Source of the DNA: DASXHY01 sp035552155
GTDB taxonomy: Bacteria; Verrucomicrobiota; Verrucomicrobiia; Limisphaerales; DASXHY01
Assembly: GCA_035552155.1 (NCBI GenBank)
Contig: DASZLX010000039.1
Location: 29,934-93,933, forward strand
Length of the DNA stretch: 64,000 nt
Direction: 5' to 3'
The notes under the pieces are model-generated. The model saw only the letters and a program-made list of their open reading frames with translations, was not told the origin of the DNA and did not search any database. The stretch's first letter is position 1; each line of letters opens with the position of its first letter. This document shows, in pieces, positions 17,545 to 26,611 of the stretch. Made by a program: the position numbers and the translations under genes.

Positions 17545-19377
17545 ATGAAAACTCCTAAAAATTCCAATGGCAGATTGTTGATTATCGACGATAACCAAGC
17601 GATTCATGGGGATTTCGCAAAGATACTCGGCAGCGGTTCGAGCGAGAACGGCATGGCTGAGTTTGAAGCGGCTGCTTTTGGAGCCCCCACAGTATCAACG
17701 TCTCGGAATAGTTTTGACTTAAGTTCCGCGTTTCAGGGCCAGGAAGGGCTTCAGATGGTTCAGCGTGCGCTCGATGAAAACCGACCCTACGCGATGGCCT
17801 TTGTGGATATTCAAATGCCGCCCGGCTGGGATGGCGTCGAAACGGCGATGAAGATCTGGGAGGTTCAGCCTGATTTGCAGATAATCATCTGCACGGCTTA
17901 CTCGGATTATTCCTGGGACGAAATGATTGCCAAAGTCGGCCGTTCCGACCAGTTGGTCATCTTGAAAAAACCATTCGACAATGTCGAAGTCTTCCAACTC
18001 GCCAACGCCATGACTAAAAAATGGCTTCTGTCAAAACAGGCGCAGTTGAAGCTCGAAGACATGGAACGAACCATTCGAAGCCGGACGGCGGAACTTCACA
18101 GTTCGCACAGTGAGATGGAGACACTGCTCGCCTCTGTCTCCGCGGCCATTATCGGTTTGGATCGTGACAAACGGGTTGTTCGATGGAATAACGCTTCCAC
18201 AAATATTTTTGGCATTTCTCAGGATCAGATACTCGGCCAGCCACTATTCAAAGCTGGCATACAATGGAATTGGGAGCTTGTGCAACGTAGTATTGACGAC
18301 TGTCAAAAGAACCGCATGGCAGTTGAATTGGACTGTGTCGAATACCGGAATGCCGGGGAACAAAACGGCTTTATAAATTTGGTCATCTCGCCATCCCAGT
18401 CGAGTGACAGCAAAAGTCTGGATATCATTCTGCTGGCAACCGAAATAACACAACGCCGGTCCGTCGAGGCGCAACTGCGCCAGGCGCAAAAACTCAAAGT
18501 GATCGGCCAGTTGGCTGCCGGCATTGCCCATGAACTCAATACACCGGCTCAATATGTGGGTGACAACACGAGCTTCCTTAAAGACGCCTTCCATAATTTC
18601 ACCGGTGCAATTCAAGCCTGCCAAGACCTGCTGGCGAAAAGAAGTGAACTTACCCCTGAGTTGCTCGATCAAACGGCAGCTCTCTTGAAAGTCAGCGATT
18701 TAGATTACCTTTCCGAACAAATTCCAGCCGCGCTCGACGAAACGTTGGAAGGCATAAAGCGCATTTCTGAAATCGTCAAGGCCATGAAAGATTTCTCGCA
18801 TCCGGGAAGCCAGGGCAAAACGCCGTCCGATTTGAACAAGGCAATTAAAAGCACCGTAACCGTTTCTCGTAGTGAATGGAAGTATGTCGCAGATCTCACG
18901 CTCAAGTTGGAAGACACGCTTCCGCTTATCCCTTGCCTCGTTGGTGAATTCAATCAAGTGATCCTAAACCTTATTGTCAATGCAGCACACGCGATTGGCG
19001 ACGTCGCAAAAGAAACACCAAGCTCCAAGGGTGTGATCACCATCTCCACAAGTTTGAGTGGTAATTTTGTTGAAGTGCAAGTCGCAGACACAGGAACAGG
19101 AATACCGGAATCAGCACGAGAAAAATTATTTGAACCCTTCTTCACGACCAAGGAAGTCGGCAAAGGAACAGGTCAGGGGCTGTTTATTGCACGAAACGTC
19201 ATCGTAGAGAAGCACGGGGGAACGATTGACTTCGAAACTAAAATGGGGGCAGGCACCACCTTTATCATCCGACTGCCGCTATCGAATTTAGAAAAACAAG
19301 GCGTGACACCGATCGACTCTCCGGCGCCAGAGACGTCGCTTGTAAACGCCAGCCATGGCGAGCGCGTGCTTGTTTAA
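17545..19377 (+). CDS. Receiver-PAS-histidine kinase
   Basis: 610 residues, soluble. The N-terminal long receiver (Asp88 in FVDIQMPPGWDG) shares PYAMAFVD, TAYSDYSW and LVILKKPFD with the preceding protein and has the same insertion, so the two arose by duplication. A PAS domain covers about 188-305, then HisKA with His329 in AGIAHELNTPAQY, and an HATPase (about 455-595: NLIVNAAHAI, DTGTGIP, GQGLFIARN). There is no C-terminal receiver. The gene begins 16 bp after the previous one. The kinase subfamily (HELNTPAQYVGDN) is one often seen paired with response-regulator inputs. Confidence 0.92.
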   Translation: MKTPKNSNGRLLIIDDNQAIHGDFAKILGSGSSENGMAEFEAAAFGAPTVSTSRNSFDLSSAFQGQEGLQMVQRALDENRPYAMAFVDIQMPPGWDGVETAMKIWEVQPDLQIIICTAYSDYSWDEMIAKVGRSDQLVILKKPFDNVEVFQLANAMTKKWLLSKQAQLKLEDMERTIRSRTAELHSSHSEMETLLASVSAAIIGLDRDKRVVRWNNASTNIFGISQDQILGQPLFKAGIQWNWELVQRSIDDCQKNRMAVELDCVEYRNAGEQNGFINLVISPSQSSDSKSLDIILLATEITQRRSVEAQLRQAQKLKVIGQLAAGIAHELNTPAQYVGDNTSFLKDAFHNFTGAIQACQDLLAKRSELTPELLDQTAALLKVSDLDYLSEQIPAALDETLEGIKRISEIVKAMKDFSHPGSQGKTPSDLNKAIKSTVTVSRSEWKYVADLTLKLEDTLPLIPCLVGEFNQVILNLIVNAAHAIGDVAKETPSSKGVITISTSLSGNFVEVQVADTGTGIPESAREKLFEPFFTTKEVGKGTGQGLFIARNVIVEKHGGTIDFETKMGAGTTFIIRLPLSNLEKQGVTPIDSPAPETSLVNASHGERVLV

Positions 19378-19610
19378 GAATCATCGCTTCATTTTTTAGC
19401 CTGTAAGTAGCGCAAGGAAATACGGGAGTTCGAACTGACTGCACCGACACACATAGACAGTGAAACAGCCGGATGGCACTAGAAGGCAATGCAAGTATAT
19501 TTCCAAGTTTACTTTTTTGCGATTGTCACTTAAAGTCTGTGGCGAAATCTCCCCGTTTTATTCATTCTGCAAGGGAGTAGACAGAAATTGGGATTCCTGG
19601 TTGGCACACT

Positions 19611-22481
19611 ATGCGGGCGGACCAGCAGTTAAAGGCTTCGCTAAAGGAAATCGACGACCTCAAGGCCGCCTTGGATCAGCACGCCATTGTCGCAATCACT
19701 GATCCGCAGGGGAAAATCACCTACGTCAACGACAAGTTTTGTGCGATCTCCAAATATTCCCGCGAGGAATTATTGGGACAGGATCATCGCATCATCAATT
19801 CGGGTTTTCATTCCAAAGAATTCATACGCGATCTGTGGACGACCATCACGCACGGAAAAGTTTGGAAAGGTGAAATCAAAAATAAGGCCAAGGATGGGTC
19901 GTTCTATTGGGTGGACACCACCATTGTCCCTTTTCTGAACGAGGACGGAAAGCCCCGCCAATACATCGCGATTCGCGCGGACATTACTGAGCGGAAGATG
20001 GCGACGGAAAAGCTCAGTGAGAGTGAGGACCGATTGCGGACGATGATTTCCAGCATTCGTGACTATGCAATTATCCTTTTGGACACGGAAGGCCGTGTGA
20101 TGAGTTGGAATCTCGGTGCGGAACGAATCAAAGGCTGGCGGGCCGAAGAAATCGTGGGACATCACTTCTCGCGGTTTTATCCGCCGGAAACTATCGGAAC
20201 CGGAAAGGCAGAAGGAGAGCTGCAAAAGGCCGCGCTAACCGGGTATTCTGAAGATGAAGGCTGGCGGGTTCGCAGGGATGGGTCGCGCTTTTGGTCGAGC
20301 GTAGTGATGACTGCGCTCCGCAATGCGGACGGAGACTTGCGTGGTTTCATTAAAGTGACGTGCGATCTCACTGCGCGTAGGAGCACGGAAAAGGCTATAC
20401 GAAGGCAGGCCCGGCTGCTGGATATTTCGTTCGATGCCATCCTCGTATGGGAATTGGAAGGTGCGATCACCTATTGGAACCAGGGCGCAGAGGCTTTGTA
20501 TGGCTACTCTGCCAGCGAAGCAGTCGGACGAATCAGCCACGAATTATTGAAAACCAAGCACGAGCAGGGTGTGGAGTTCTTCAAAAGTGAATTGCAACGA
20601 GACGGTTCCTGGACGGGGGAACTTCAGCACACGACTAAAGACGGCCGGGTGATTACGGTCGAAACCAGGCAACGTCTGGTTCGCGAAGCCGACGGTCCCC
20701 TGATCGTGGTCGAGTCTAATCGCGATGTCACTGCGCGCAAAGGGTCTGAAGAAAAAATCCAGGCACAACTGGCACGGTTGGCACTGCTCAACCAAATCAC
20801 GCGTGCGATCGGAGAGCGCCAGGATCTCTCGAGTATTTTCCAAGTGGTGACCCGTGCTCTTGAGGAACAATTGCCGGCCGATTTTTGCTGTGTCTGCCTT
20901 TACGACCCAGGATCCAATGCCCTTACCGTTGCCAATATGAGCATTGGTAGCGAAACGCTTGCCACCACGTTAGCCATGTCCTGCGGCGCGCAGATAGCGA
21001 TCGATGAGAATGGTCTCTCACGTTGCGTGCGGGGCCAGTTGGTTTATGAACCAGACATTGCGCGGGTGCCCATGGCCTTTCCACAGCGGCTGGCGAGCGC
21101 AGGGATTGGCGCGGTAGTCCTCTCGCCACTTTCGTCCGAGAGCCAGGTGTTCGGAGTATTGATTGTCGGACGCCGGCACGCGCGCAGTTTTATCAGCCCC
21201 GAGACGGAGTTCTTGCGACAATTAAGTGAACACGTTGCATTGGCCGCACATCAGGCCGAGATTTACGAGGCGTTGCAAAAAGCCTACGACGAACTGCGCC
21301 AGACTCAACAAGCCGTGATGCAACAGGAGCGGTTGCGCGTCTTGGGTCAGATGGCGAGTGGCATTGCCCACGACATCAACAACGCCATCTCTCCCGTCTC
21401 GCTCTATACCGATACCTTGCTGAAAAAGGAAACAAACCTGAGCCCGCGCGCGCGCGGCTATCTCGAAATCATCCAACGATCCATTGATGACGTGGCCAGC
21501 ACGGTGGGACGAATGCGGGAATTTTACCGTCAGCGCGAAACACAATTGCAATTGATGCCCGTATTGCTCAACCCACTCGTGGAGCAGGTCATCAACTTAA
21601 CGCGAGCGAGGTGGCATGACATTCCGCAGCAGCAAGGGACCGTCATCGAACTGAAAACAGATCTTGTCTCCAATTTACCGGCGGTTCTGGGCATCGAAAG
21701 CGAGATTCGCGAGGCGTTGACCAATCTTATTTTCAACGCCGTTGATGCGATGCCCCAGGGGGGAACGTTGGAATTGCGGACTACCGCCAATCGGGAAGCA
21801 GTTCCTTCAATCACCCCCCCGCTCTCGCGTCAAGTGTGCGTTGAGATAAAGGATACGGGAATTGGGATGAATGAAGAAACACGCCGCCGCTGTCTGGAAC
21901 CCTTTTTTACAACCAAGGGGGAGCGGGGCACTGGACTCGGCTTGGCCATGGTCTACGGCATCGCTCGACGACATAACGCAGAAGTCGAAATTGAGAGTGC
22001 GGTCGGGAAAGGCACGACCGTTCGATTGATTTTTCCGATGCCCGCGGGAACTGCCGGCGGAGTGTCGGGAATGAATGTCACGGAAATCGCAAACGTGCCG
22101 CGAATGCGCATCCTCGTCGTGGACGATGACCCCCTGGTTATTAAATCCCTGACCGACGCGCTGGAAAGCGAGGGTCACGAGGTCATCGCGACCAGTGGCG
22201 GGCAGGCAGGGATCGACGCATTTCGTGCGGCCTCCGTAAGCCGTGCCTTCGGAGCTGTCATTACGGACTTGGGAATGCCTTATGTGGACGGACGCAAAGT
22301 AGCCAGCGCCATAAAAACGATTTCAGCATCCACACCGGTGATTATGCTCACCGGCTGGGGCCAACGCCTGGTGGCGGAAGGGGAAATTCCACCACATGTA
22401 GACTGCGTGCTCAGCAAACCACCCAAGTTAGGAGATTTGCAAGCTGCCTTCGCCCGATTTTGCAACCCCGCCAAACAATGA
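19611..22481 (+). CDS. Multi-PAS/GAF hybrid histidine kinase
   Basis: 956 residues, soluble. Three PAS/PAC modules (about 20-130, 140-258 and 263-378; each ends with a D-[IL]-T-x-R signature) are followed by a GAF domain (about 393-550). HisKA follows with His587 in ASGIAHDINNAISP, then HATPase (DTGIGM, GTGLGLAMVYG) and a C-terminal receiver with Asp886 in VITDLGMPYVDG. The PAS string suggests a sensor of small ligands, redox state or light. The 233 bp before the start is the largest gap in the cluster and may hold a promoter. The ATG of the next gene overlaps its stop codon (ATGA). Confidence 0.93.
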   Translation: MRADQQLKASLKEIDDLKAALDQHAIVAITDPQGKITYVNDKFCAISKYSREELLGQDHRIINSGFHSKEFIRDLWTTITHGKVWKGEIKNKAKDGSFYWVDTTIVPFLNEDGKPRQYIAIRADITERKMATEKLSESEDRLRTMISSIRDYAIILLDTEGRVMSWNLGAERIKGWRAEEIVGHHFSRFYPPETIGTGKAEGELQKAALTGYSEDEGWRVRRDGSRFWSSVVMTALRNADGDLRGFIKVTCDLTARRSTEKAIRRQARLLDISFDAILVWELEGAITYWNQGAEALYGYSASEAVGRISHELLKTKHEQGVEFFKSELQRDGSWTGELQHTTKDGRVITVETRQRLVREADGPLIVVESNRDVTARKGSEEKIQAQLARLALLNQITRAIGERQDLSSIFQVVTRALEEQLPADFCCVCLYDPGSNALTVANMSIGSETLATTLAMSCGAQIAIDENGLSRCVRGQLVYEPDIARVPMAFPQRLASAGIGAVVLSPLSSESQVFGVLIVGRRHARSFISPETEFLRQLSEHVALAAHQAEIYEALQKAYDELRQTQQAVMQQERLRVLGQMASGIAHDINNAISPVSLYTDTLLKKETNLSPRARGYLEIIQRSIDDVASTVGRMREFYRQRETQLQLMPVLLNPLVEQVINLTRARWHDIPQQQGTVIELKTDLVSNLPAVLGIESEIREALTNLIFNAVDAMPQGGTLELRTTANREAVPSITPPLSRQVCVEIKDTGIGMNEETRRRCLEPFFTTKGERGTGLGLAMVYGIARRHNAEVEIESAVGKGTTVRLIFPMPAGTAGGVSGMNVTEIANVPRMRILVVDDDPLVIKSLTDALESEGHEVIATSGGQAGIDAFRAASVSRAFGAVITDLGMPYVDGRKVASAIKTISASTPVIMLTGWGQRLVAEGEIPPHVDCVLSKPPKLGDLQAAFARFCNPAKQ

Positions 22482-23653
22482 GCACCGACTCACCATCCGC
22501 CCGTATTCTTATTGTGGACGACGAACTGGTTCATCTGAATGCGCTTTGCGATATTCTGACGGATCACGGTTACGAAACGTTAGGCTGCGAGAACGGCAAA
22601 GCGGCAATTGCCGCTTTGCAAGAGGCGCAATTCGATCTCCTGCTCTCGGATTTGAAGATGCCTGAAATTGATGGTGTTACGTTACTGGCCGCTGCCTTGA
22701 AGATGGATTCCAATCTTGTTGGCATCATCATGACCGGCCAAGGAACTATTGATACCGCAGTCGAGGCGATGAAGATGGGAGCACTGGATTATATCCTTAA
22801 ACCTTTCAAACTGAATTCGATCCTGCCGGTTCTCGCGCGAGCCGTAAGCGTCCGGAATTTGCGCCTTGAAAATGCGGCGTTGCAGAAGCGAATTTTGGAA
22901 CGCACTGCCGAGTTGGAAGCCGCCAATAAGAGTTTGGAAGCGTTTGGCTACTCTGTCTCCCATGATTTGCGCGCGCCGATTCGGGCGATGGGTGGATTTG
23001 CCAGCATGTTGGGCAGGGATTTCGGGAAACTACTTCCCGCGGAAGGCCAAGCGATGATTGGGCGAATTCAGGAGAACGCGATCCGAATGCGTGAACTCAT
23101 CGACGGCCTGCTAGCCTTCGCCAATCTTGGCCGAAAATGCCTCGTCAAAAAATGTGTCGAACCGGCAGGTATTGCACGTTCAGTGATCGGAAATTTTCAA
23201 TCAGAACTCACCAAACGGCCCGTAGAAATTGAAATTGCCGAACTTCCCCGCTGTCAAGCTGACCCCTTTTTGTTGAATCAGGTCTTCGTGAACCTGCTGT
23301 CCAATGCGCTCAAATATTCTCGCGAGCGTAATCCCGCGCACATTAAAGTCGGCTCGCATCAAGAAAACGGTGAGAACGTATATTTTGTCCAGGACAATGG
23401 CGCCGGTTTCGATCTCGATTACGCGGACAACCTTTTCGGGGTTTTCCAACGATTTCATCGGGCCGATCAATTCGAAGGCTCCGGCGTCGGTTTGGCGATC
23501 GTAAAGCAGATCATCGAACGGCATGGCGGCCGGATCTGGGCCGAAACCGCACCGGAAAAAGGAGCGACATTTTATTTTACGCTGGGAGGGAACGAAAGTG
23601 CGGAGCTGAATGGACTCCAAGCGAACTGGAATATAAAGGAGGGCAGCCAGTAA
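22478..23653 (+). CDS. Receiver-histidine kinase (phytochrome-type HisKA)
   Basis: 391 residues; the ATG at 22478 overlaps the previous stop, which decides the start. The N-terminal receiver (Asp58 in LLSDLKMPEIDG, switch Lys in ILKPFK) is followed by a helix and a HisKA domain with His161 in YSVSHDLRAPIRAM, as in phytochrome-like kinases. The HATPase runs from about 265 to 380 (NLLSNALKYS, DNGAGFD, GSGVGLAIVKQI). Receiver-first kinases of this kind usually take phosphate from another kinase. Coupling to the upstream hybrid kinase, which ends in its own receiver, suggests a relay. Confidence 0.92.
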   Translation: MSTDSPSARILIVDDELVHLNALCDILTDHGYETLGCENGKAAIAALQEAQFDLLLSDLKMPEIDGVTLLAAALKMDSNLVGIIMTGQGTIDTAVEAMKMGALDYILKPFKLNSILPVLARAVSVRNLRLENAALQKRILERTAELEAANKSLEAFGYSVSHDLRAPIRAMGGFASMLGRDFGKLLPAEGQAMIGRIQENAIRMRELIDGLLAFANLGRKCLVKKCVEPAGIARSVIGNFQSELTKRPVEIEIAELPRCQADPFLLNQVFVNLLSNALKYSRERNPAHIKVGSHQENGENVYFVQDNGAGFDLDYADNLFGVFQRFHRADQFEGSGVGLAIVKQIIERHGGRIWAETAPEKGATFYFTLGGNESAELNGLQANWNIKEGSQ

Positions 23654-23681
23654 TACTCAATCACACACCGAGCGATTAACG

Positions 23682-24239
23682 ATGAGCAAACCCCTTCAAA
23701 TTTTATTCGTCGAAGATTCCCACGACGACATGGATCTGGTTTTGGACGAGTTGAAACACGCCGGCTTCTTGCCTCAATGGAAACGGGTGGAAACAGAGGC
23801 CGATTTTCTAGCCGAGATAAAAACTTTGCCGGACATCATTCTATCCGACTACTCAATGCCTCGATTCAGTGGAATAAAGGCGGCGGAGCTCCTGCGCGGG
23901 AGCGGGTTGGGAATCCCCTTCATTCTGATTTCTGGCACAGTCGGTGAGGATATCGCGGTGGAAGCGATGAAACATGGTGCGACGGATTATTTATTGAAAG
24001 ACCGAATCGTCCGGCTCGGGGCTGCCGTGGAACAGGCTTTGGAACAAAAACGATTACGCGACGAACGCAAACGGGCAGAGGAAGAAATTAGAAATCACCT
24101 TCGCGAATTGCAGCAATGGCACGAAGCCACGTTGGGAAGGGAAGACCGAGTGCTCGAATTAAAACGAGAAGTCAATGACCTGCTTGCAAACCAAAACCTT
24201 CCGGCCCGTTATCCAGAAGCTAAAGAAGGAACAAAATGA
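23682..24239 (+). CDS. Receiver protein with C-terminal coiled coil
   Basis: 185 residues. The receiver domain (about 5-125) has the acidic EDSHDD pocket, phospho-acceptor Asp56 in IILSDYSMPRFSG, and the Ser/Thr and Lys switch residues in LISGTVGED and LLKDRI. It resembles the receiver of the kinase at 10715 (SDYTLP, LLSGTIGEE, VLKD). After it comes a charged coiled coil (about 125-175) without a recognised output domain. It probably works by binding the kinase encoded next, whose ATG overlaps its stop (ATGA). Confidence 0.88.
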   Translation: MSKPLQILFVEDSHDDMDLVLDELKHAGFLPQWKRVETEADFLAEIKTLPDIILSDYSMPRFSGIKAAELLRGSGLGIPFILISGTVGEDIAVEAMKHGATDYLLKDRIVRLGAAVEQALEQKRLRDERKRAEEEIRNHLRELQQWHEATLGREDRVLELKREVNDLLANQNLPARYPEAKEGTK

Positions 24240-26428
24240 AAGCCCCGCTTCCTCTCAATGAGACGCAACGTCTGAAAACCTTGCACCGATACAAGGTGCT
24301 CGATACGACTCCGGAAGAATCCTACGACGATCTTACTTTGCTGGCTTCACACATTTGCGATGCGCCAATAGCTTTGGTTTCTCTGGTGGATCGAGATCGC
24401 CAATGGTTCAAGTCGCGGGTGGGAATGACCGTGACGGAGACATCTCGCGATATTGCCTTTTGTGCCCATACTATTTTACACAAAGACGAGATATTTGAGA
24501 TTCGTGATGTTGAAAACGATCCCCGGTTCGTGACCAACCCGCTCGTAACGTCTGATCCACATATCCGTTTTTACGCCGGCGCTCCCTTGATCGCCCCTGA
24601 TGGCCACGCACTGGGCGCGCTTTGCGTTATGGACCGAACCCCGCGCTCCCTGACGAGCGATCAATTGGCCGCGTTACGCGCCTTGAGCCGGCACGTGGTT
24701 GCACAGTTAGAGTTAAGGCGGCAGGCGCGCGCATTGGCATCTGAAGCCACCGAACGAAATCGTGCTGAAACGCTGCTTCAGGAACAGATCAGAAAATTAT
24801 CTGCCAGCAAAGCCGAAACCGACCGACTGTTGGCCCTGGGGGACAAATCCCGACGCTCGCTGTTGAGTGTGCTGGAAGACGAAAAACGGGCCGCCCAAAA
24901 ACTTCGAGAAAGCGAGGAAAGGTTTCGCCAGTTGGCCGAAAACATCAACGAAGTTTTCTGGATAACCAACCCAAACAAAAAACAGATGCTCTACATCAGT
25001 CCGGCGTATGAAAAAATTTGGGGACAAACCTGCGAAACCCTATATGCGAATCCGCAATCATGGCTCGAAGCTATTCACCCGCTGGATCGCAACCGAATCC
25101 TGGAAGCAGCTATCGCTCACCAACCGGACGGGACTTACGATGAGGAATATCGCATCGTTCGCCCGGATAACTCCATCCGTTGGATTCGCGATCGCGCTTT
25201 TCCCCTCCGCAATCAAACCGGAGAGGTCGAGCGAATTGTAGGTGTCGCGCGCGATATCACGGAGCACCGAAAATTGGAGGAACAGTTTCGCCAATCCCAA
25301 AAAATGGAGGCCTTTGGCCAATTGGCGGGCGGCGTGGCCCATGATTTTAACAATATTCTAGCGGTCATTCAAATGCAGGCCAGCATGCTCCAGATTGAAA
25401 ATACATTATCCCCCTTCCAATCGGAGCTTGCCGGCGAAATCGGCAAGGCCTCCCAACGCGGGGCTAACCTTACCCGCCAGTTGCTTCTTTTCAGTCGGAA
25501 ACAGACGATGCAACCCCGCTCGTTGGATTTGAATGACGCTCTGACCAATATCGCCAAAATGCTCCATCGCATTCTTGGCGAACAAATCCAGATGCAGTTC
25601 AAATATGCCCCTCAGCCGCTGTTCATTCACGCCGATCCTGGGATGATTGATCAGGTGCTGATGAATCTTGCGGTCAATTCTCGCGATGCCATGCCCAGAG
25701 GGGGACAACTGATCGTCGAAACCTCTGCCGCTGATTTTAATGAATGCGTGGCGGCCAGTTCGCCCCAAGCTCGGGCAGGCGCGTTCGTTTGCCTGAACGT
25801 CACCGACACAGGTTGCGGTATTCCAAAAGATGTTTTACCGAGGATCTTCGAACCCTTCTTCACCACTAAAGACGTTGGCGAAGGCACCGGTTTGGGACTG
25901 GCAACGGTTTTCGGCATCGTTCAACAGCATCAGGGCTGGGTCAACGTCTACAGCGAGGTCGATCGTGGGACGACCTTTCGCATTTACCTTCCTCGATTCG
26001 CCACCGCTTCCGGTAAGAGGGCGACCCCCTTGACGCTGGCATCTTCACGCGGCGGGAGTGAGACAATTCTGCTCGTGGAAGATGAAGTTAGTTTGCGCGT
26101 TTCCGTCCGAAACGCCCTCAGGCGACTTGGCTATCGCGTGCTGGAAGCGTCAACCGGTCAAGAAGCCATAAAAGTCTGGAAACAGTATCGCGATGAAATT
26201 CGATTGCTCTTAACGGACATGGTCATGCCGGAGGGGACAAACGGACACGAACTTGCCCAACATCTAAAGGCGGAGAATCCCAAATTGAAGGTGGTCTACA
26301 CCAGCGGCTACAGTGCCGACGTCGCCGGTTCGGACCTTTCGCTGGATGAGGGCGTAAATTTTCTCTCGAAACCTTTCGAAGCGCACCAACTCGCGCAAAC
26401 GATTCGCGCGCAGTTGGACAAGAGTTAG
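24236..26428 (+). CDS. GAF-PAS hybrid histidine kinase
   Basis: 730 residues, soluble. An N-terminal GAF domain of the 'LNETQRLKTLHRYKVLDT' type spans about 8-165, followed by a coiled coil and a PAS domain (about 225-345). HisKA has His369 in GGVAHDFNNILAVI. The HATPase (about 480-590) has DTGCGIPKD and GTGLGLATVFGIV, and a C-terminal receiver has Asp661 in LLTDMVMPEGTNG. The HDFNN class normally phosphorylates its own C-terminal receiver. It is the last gene of the signalling run; its stop is 43 bp from the tRNA-Glu end that closes the island. Confidence 0.93.
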   Translation: MKAPLPLNETQRLKTLHRYKVLDTTPEESYDDLTLLASHICDAPIALVSLVDRDRQWFKSRVGMTVTETSRDIAFCAHTILHKDEIFEIRDVENDPRFVTNPLVTSDPHIRFYAGAPLIAPDGHALGALCVMDRTPRSLTSDQLAALRALSRHVVAQLELRRQARALASEATERNRAETLLQEQIRKLSASKAETDRLLALGDKSRRSLLSVLEDEKRAAQKLRESEERFRQLAENINEVFWITNPNKKQMLYISPAYEKIWGQTCETLYANPQSWLEAIHPLDRNRILEAAIAHQPDGTYDEEYRIVRPDNSIRWIRDRAFPLRNQTGEVERIVGVARDITEHRKLEEQFRQSQKMEAFGQLAGGVAHDFNNILAVIQMQASMLQIENTLSPFQSELAGEIGKASQRGANLTRQLLLFSRKQTMQPRSLDLNDALTNIAKMLHRILGEQIQMQFKYAPQPLFIHADPGMIDQVLMNLAVNSRDAMPRGGQLIVETSAADFNECVAASSPQARAGAFVCLNVTDTGCGIPKDVLPRIFEPFFTTKDVGEGTGLGLATVFGIVQQHQGWVNVYSEVDRGTTFRIYLPRFATASGKRATPLTLASSRGGSETILLVEDEVSLRVSVRNALRRLGYRVLEASTGQEAIKVWKQYRDEIRLLLTDMVMPEGTNGHELAQHLKAENPKLKVVYTSGYSADVAGSDLSLDEGVNFLSKPFEAHQLAQTIRAQLDKS

Positions 26429-26470
26429 AAAGTGAAGAAAACCATTGATTCTATTGGCGAGAATTGACTT

Positions 26471-26491
26471 TTGGTAGCGCGTACGGGAATC
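26471..26491. repeat. Right attachment-site copy within tRNA-Glu
   Basis: This 21-bp stretch at the tRNA 3' end is repeated exactly at 10338-10358. It marks the inferred right end of the island. Confidence 0.7.
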
Positions 26492-26546
26492 GAACCCGTC
26501 TTTCAGCCTTGAGAGGGCCGTGTCCTAGCCGATAGACGAACGCGCC
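26472..26546 (-). tRNA. tRNA-Glu (anticodon CTC), CCA encoded
   Basis: Read on the minus strand it folds as a complete cloverleaf. The acceptor GGCGCGT pairs with ACGCGCT (G1-U72 wobble), the D arm contains GGCTAGGAC, and the anticodon stem CGGCC/GGCTG encloses the loop CTCTCAA, giving anticodon CTC (reads GAG). The T arm is GACGGGTTCGATTCCCGT, and the 3' CCA is encoded. The 3' end faces the signalling cluster and served as the inferred integration site. Confidence 0.93.
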
Positions 26547-26611
26547 GTCCGACTGCGTTTTATGCTATGCGCTTCCGGCGGGATGTCAATGCCCACTCGA
26601 CCGCGATTCTC

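Larger units (their letters stand above)
10338..26491. mobile_element. Putative tRNA-Glu-integrated genomic island carrying signalling genes
   Basis: A 16.1-kb segment is flanked by direct copies of the tRNA-Glu 3' end. The intact tRNA is at the right edge with its 3' end facing inward, and the partial copy is at the left edge. Just inside the left copy is the N-terminal stump of a tyrosine integrase (10466-10714), which is the usual att-int order. The cargo is a run of two-component genes, all on the plus strand. With no complete integrase the element should be immobile on its own. The boundary repeat and integrase stump are seen directly; the island interpretation is inference. Confidence 0.65.

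Noticed and set aside
19378..19610. A tRNA-like T-arm sequence (GAGTTCGAACT) in the gap before the multi-PAS kinase
   Set aside because: No matching acceptor, D or anticodon arms are present around it.
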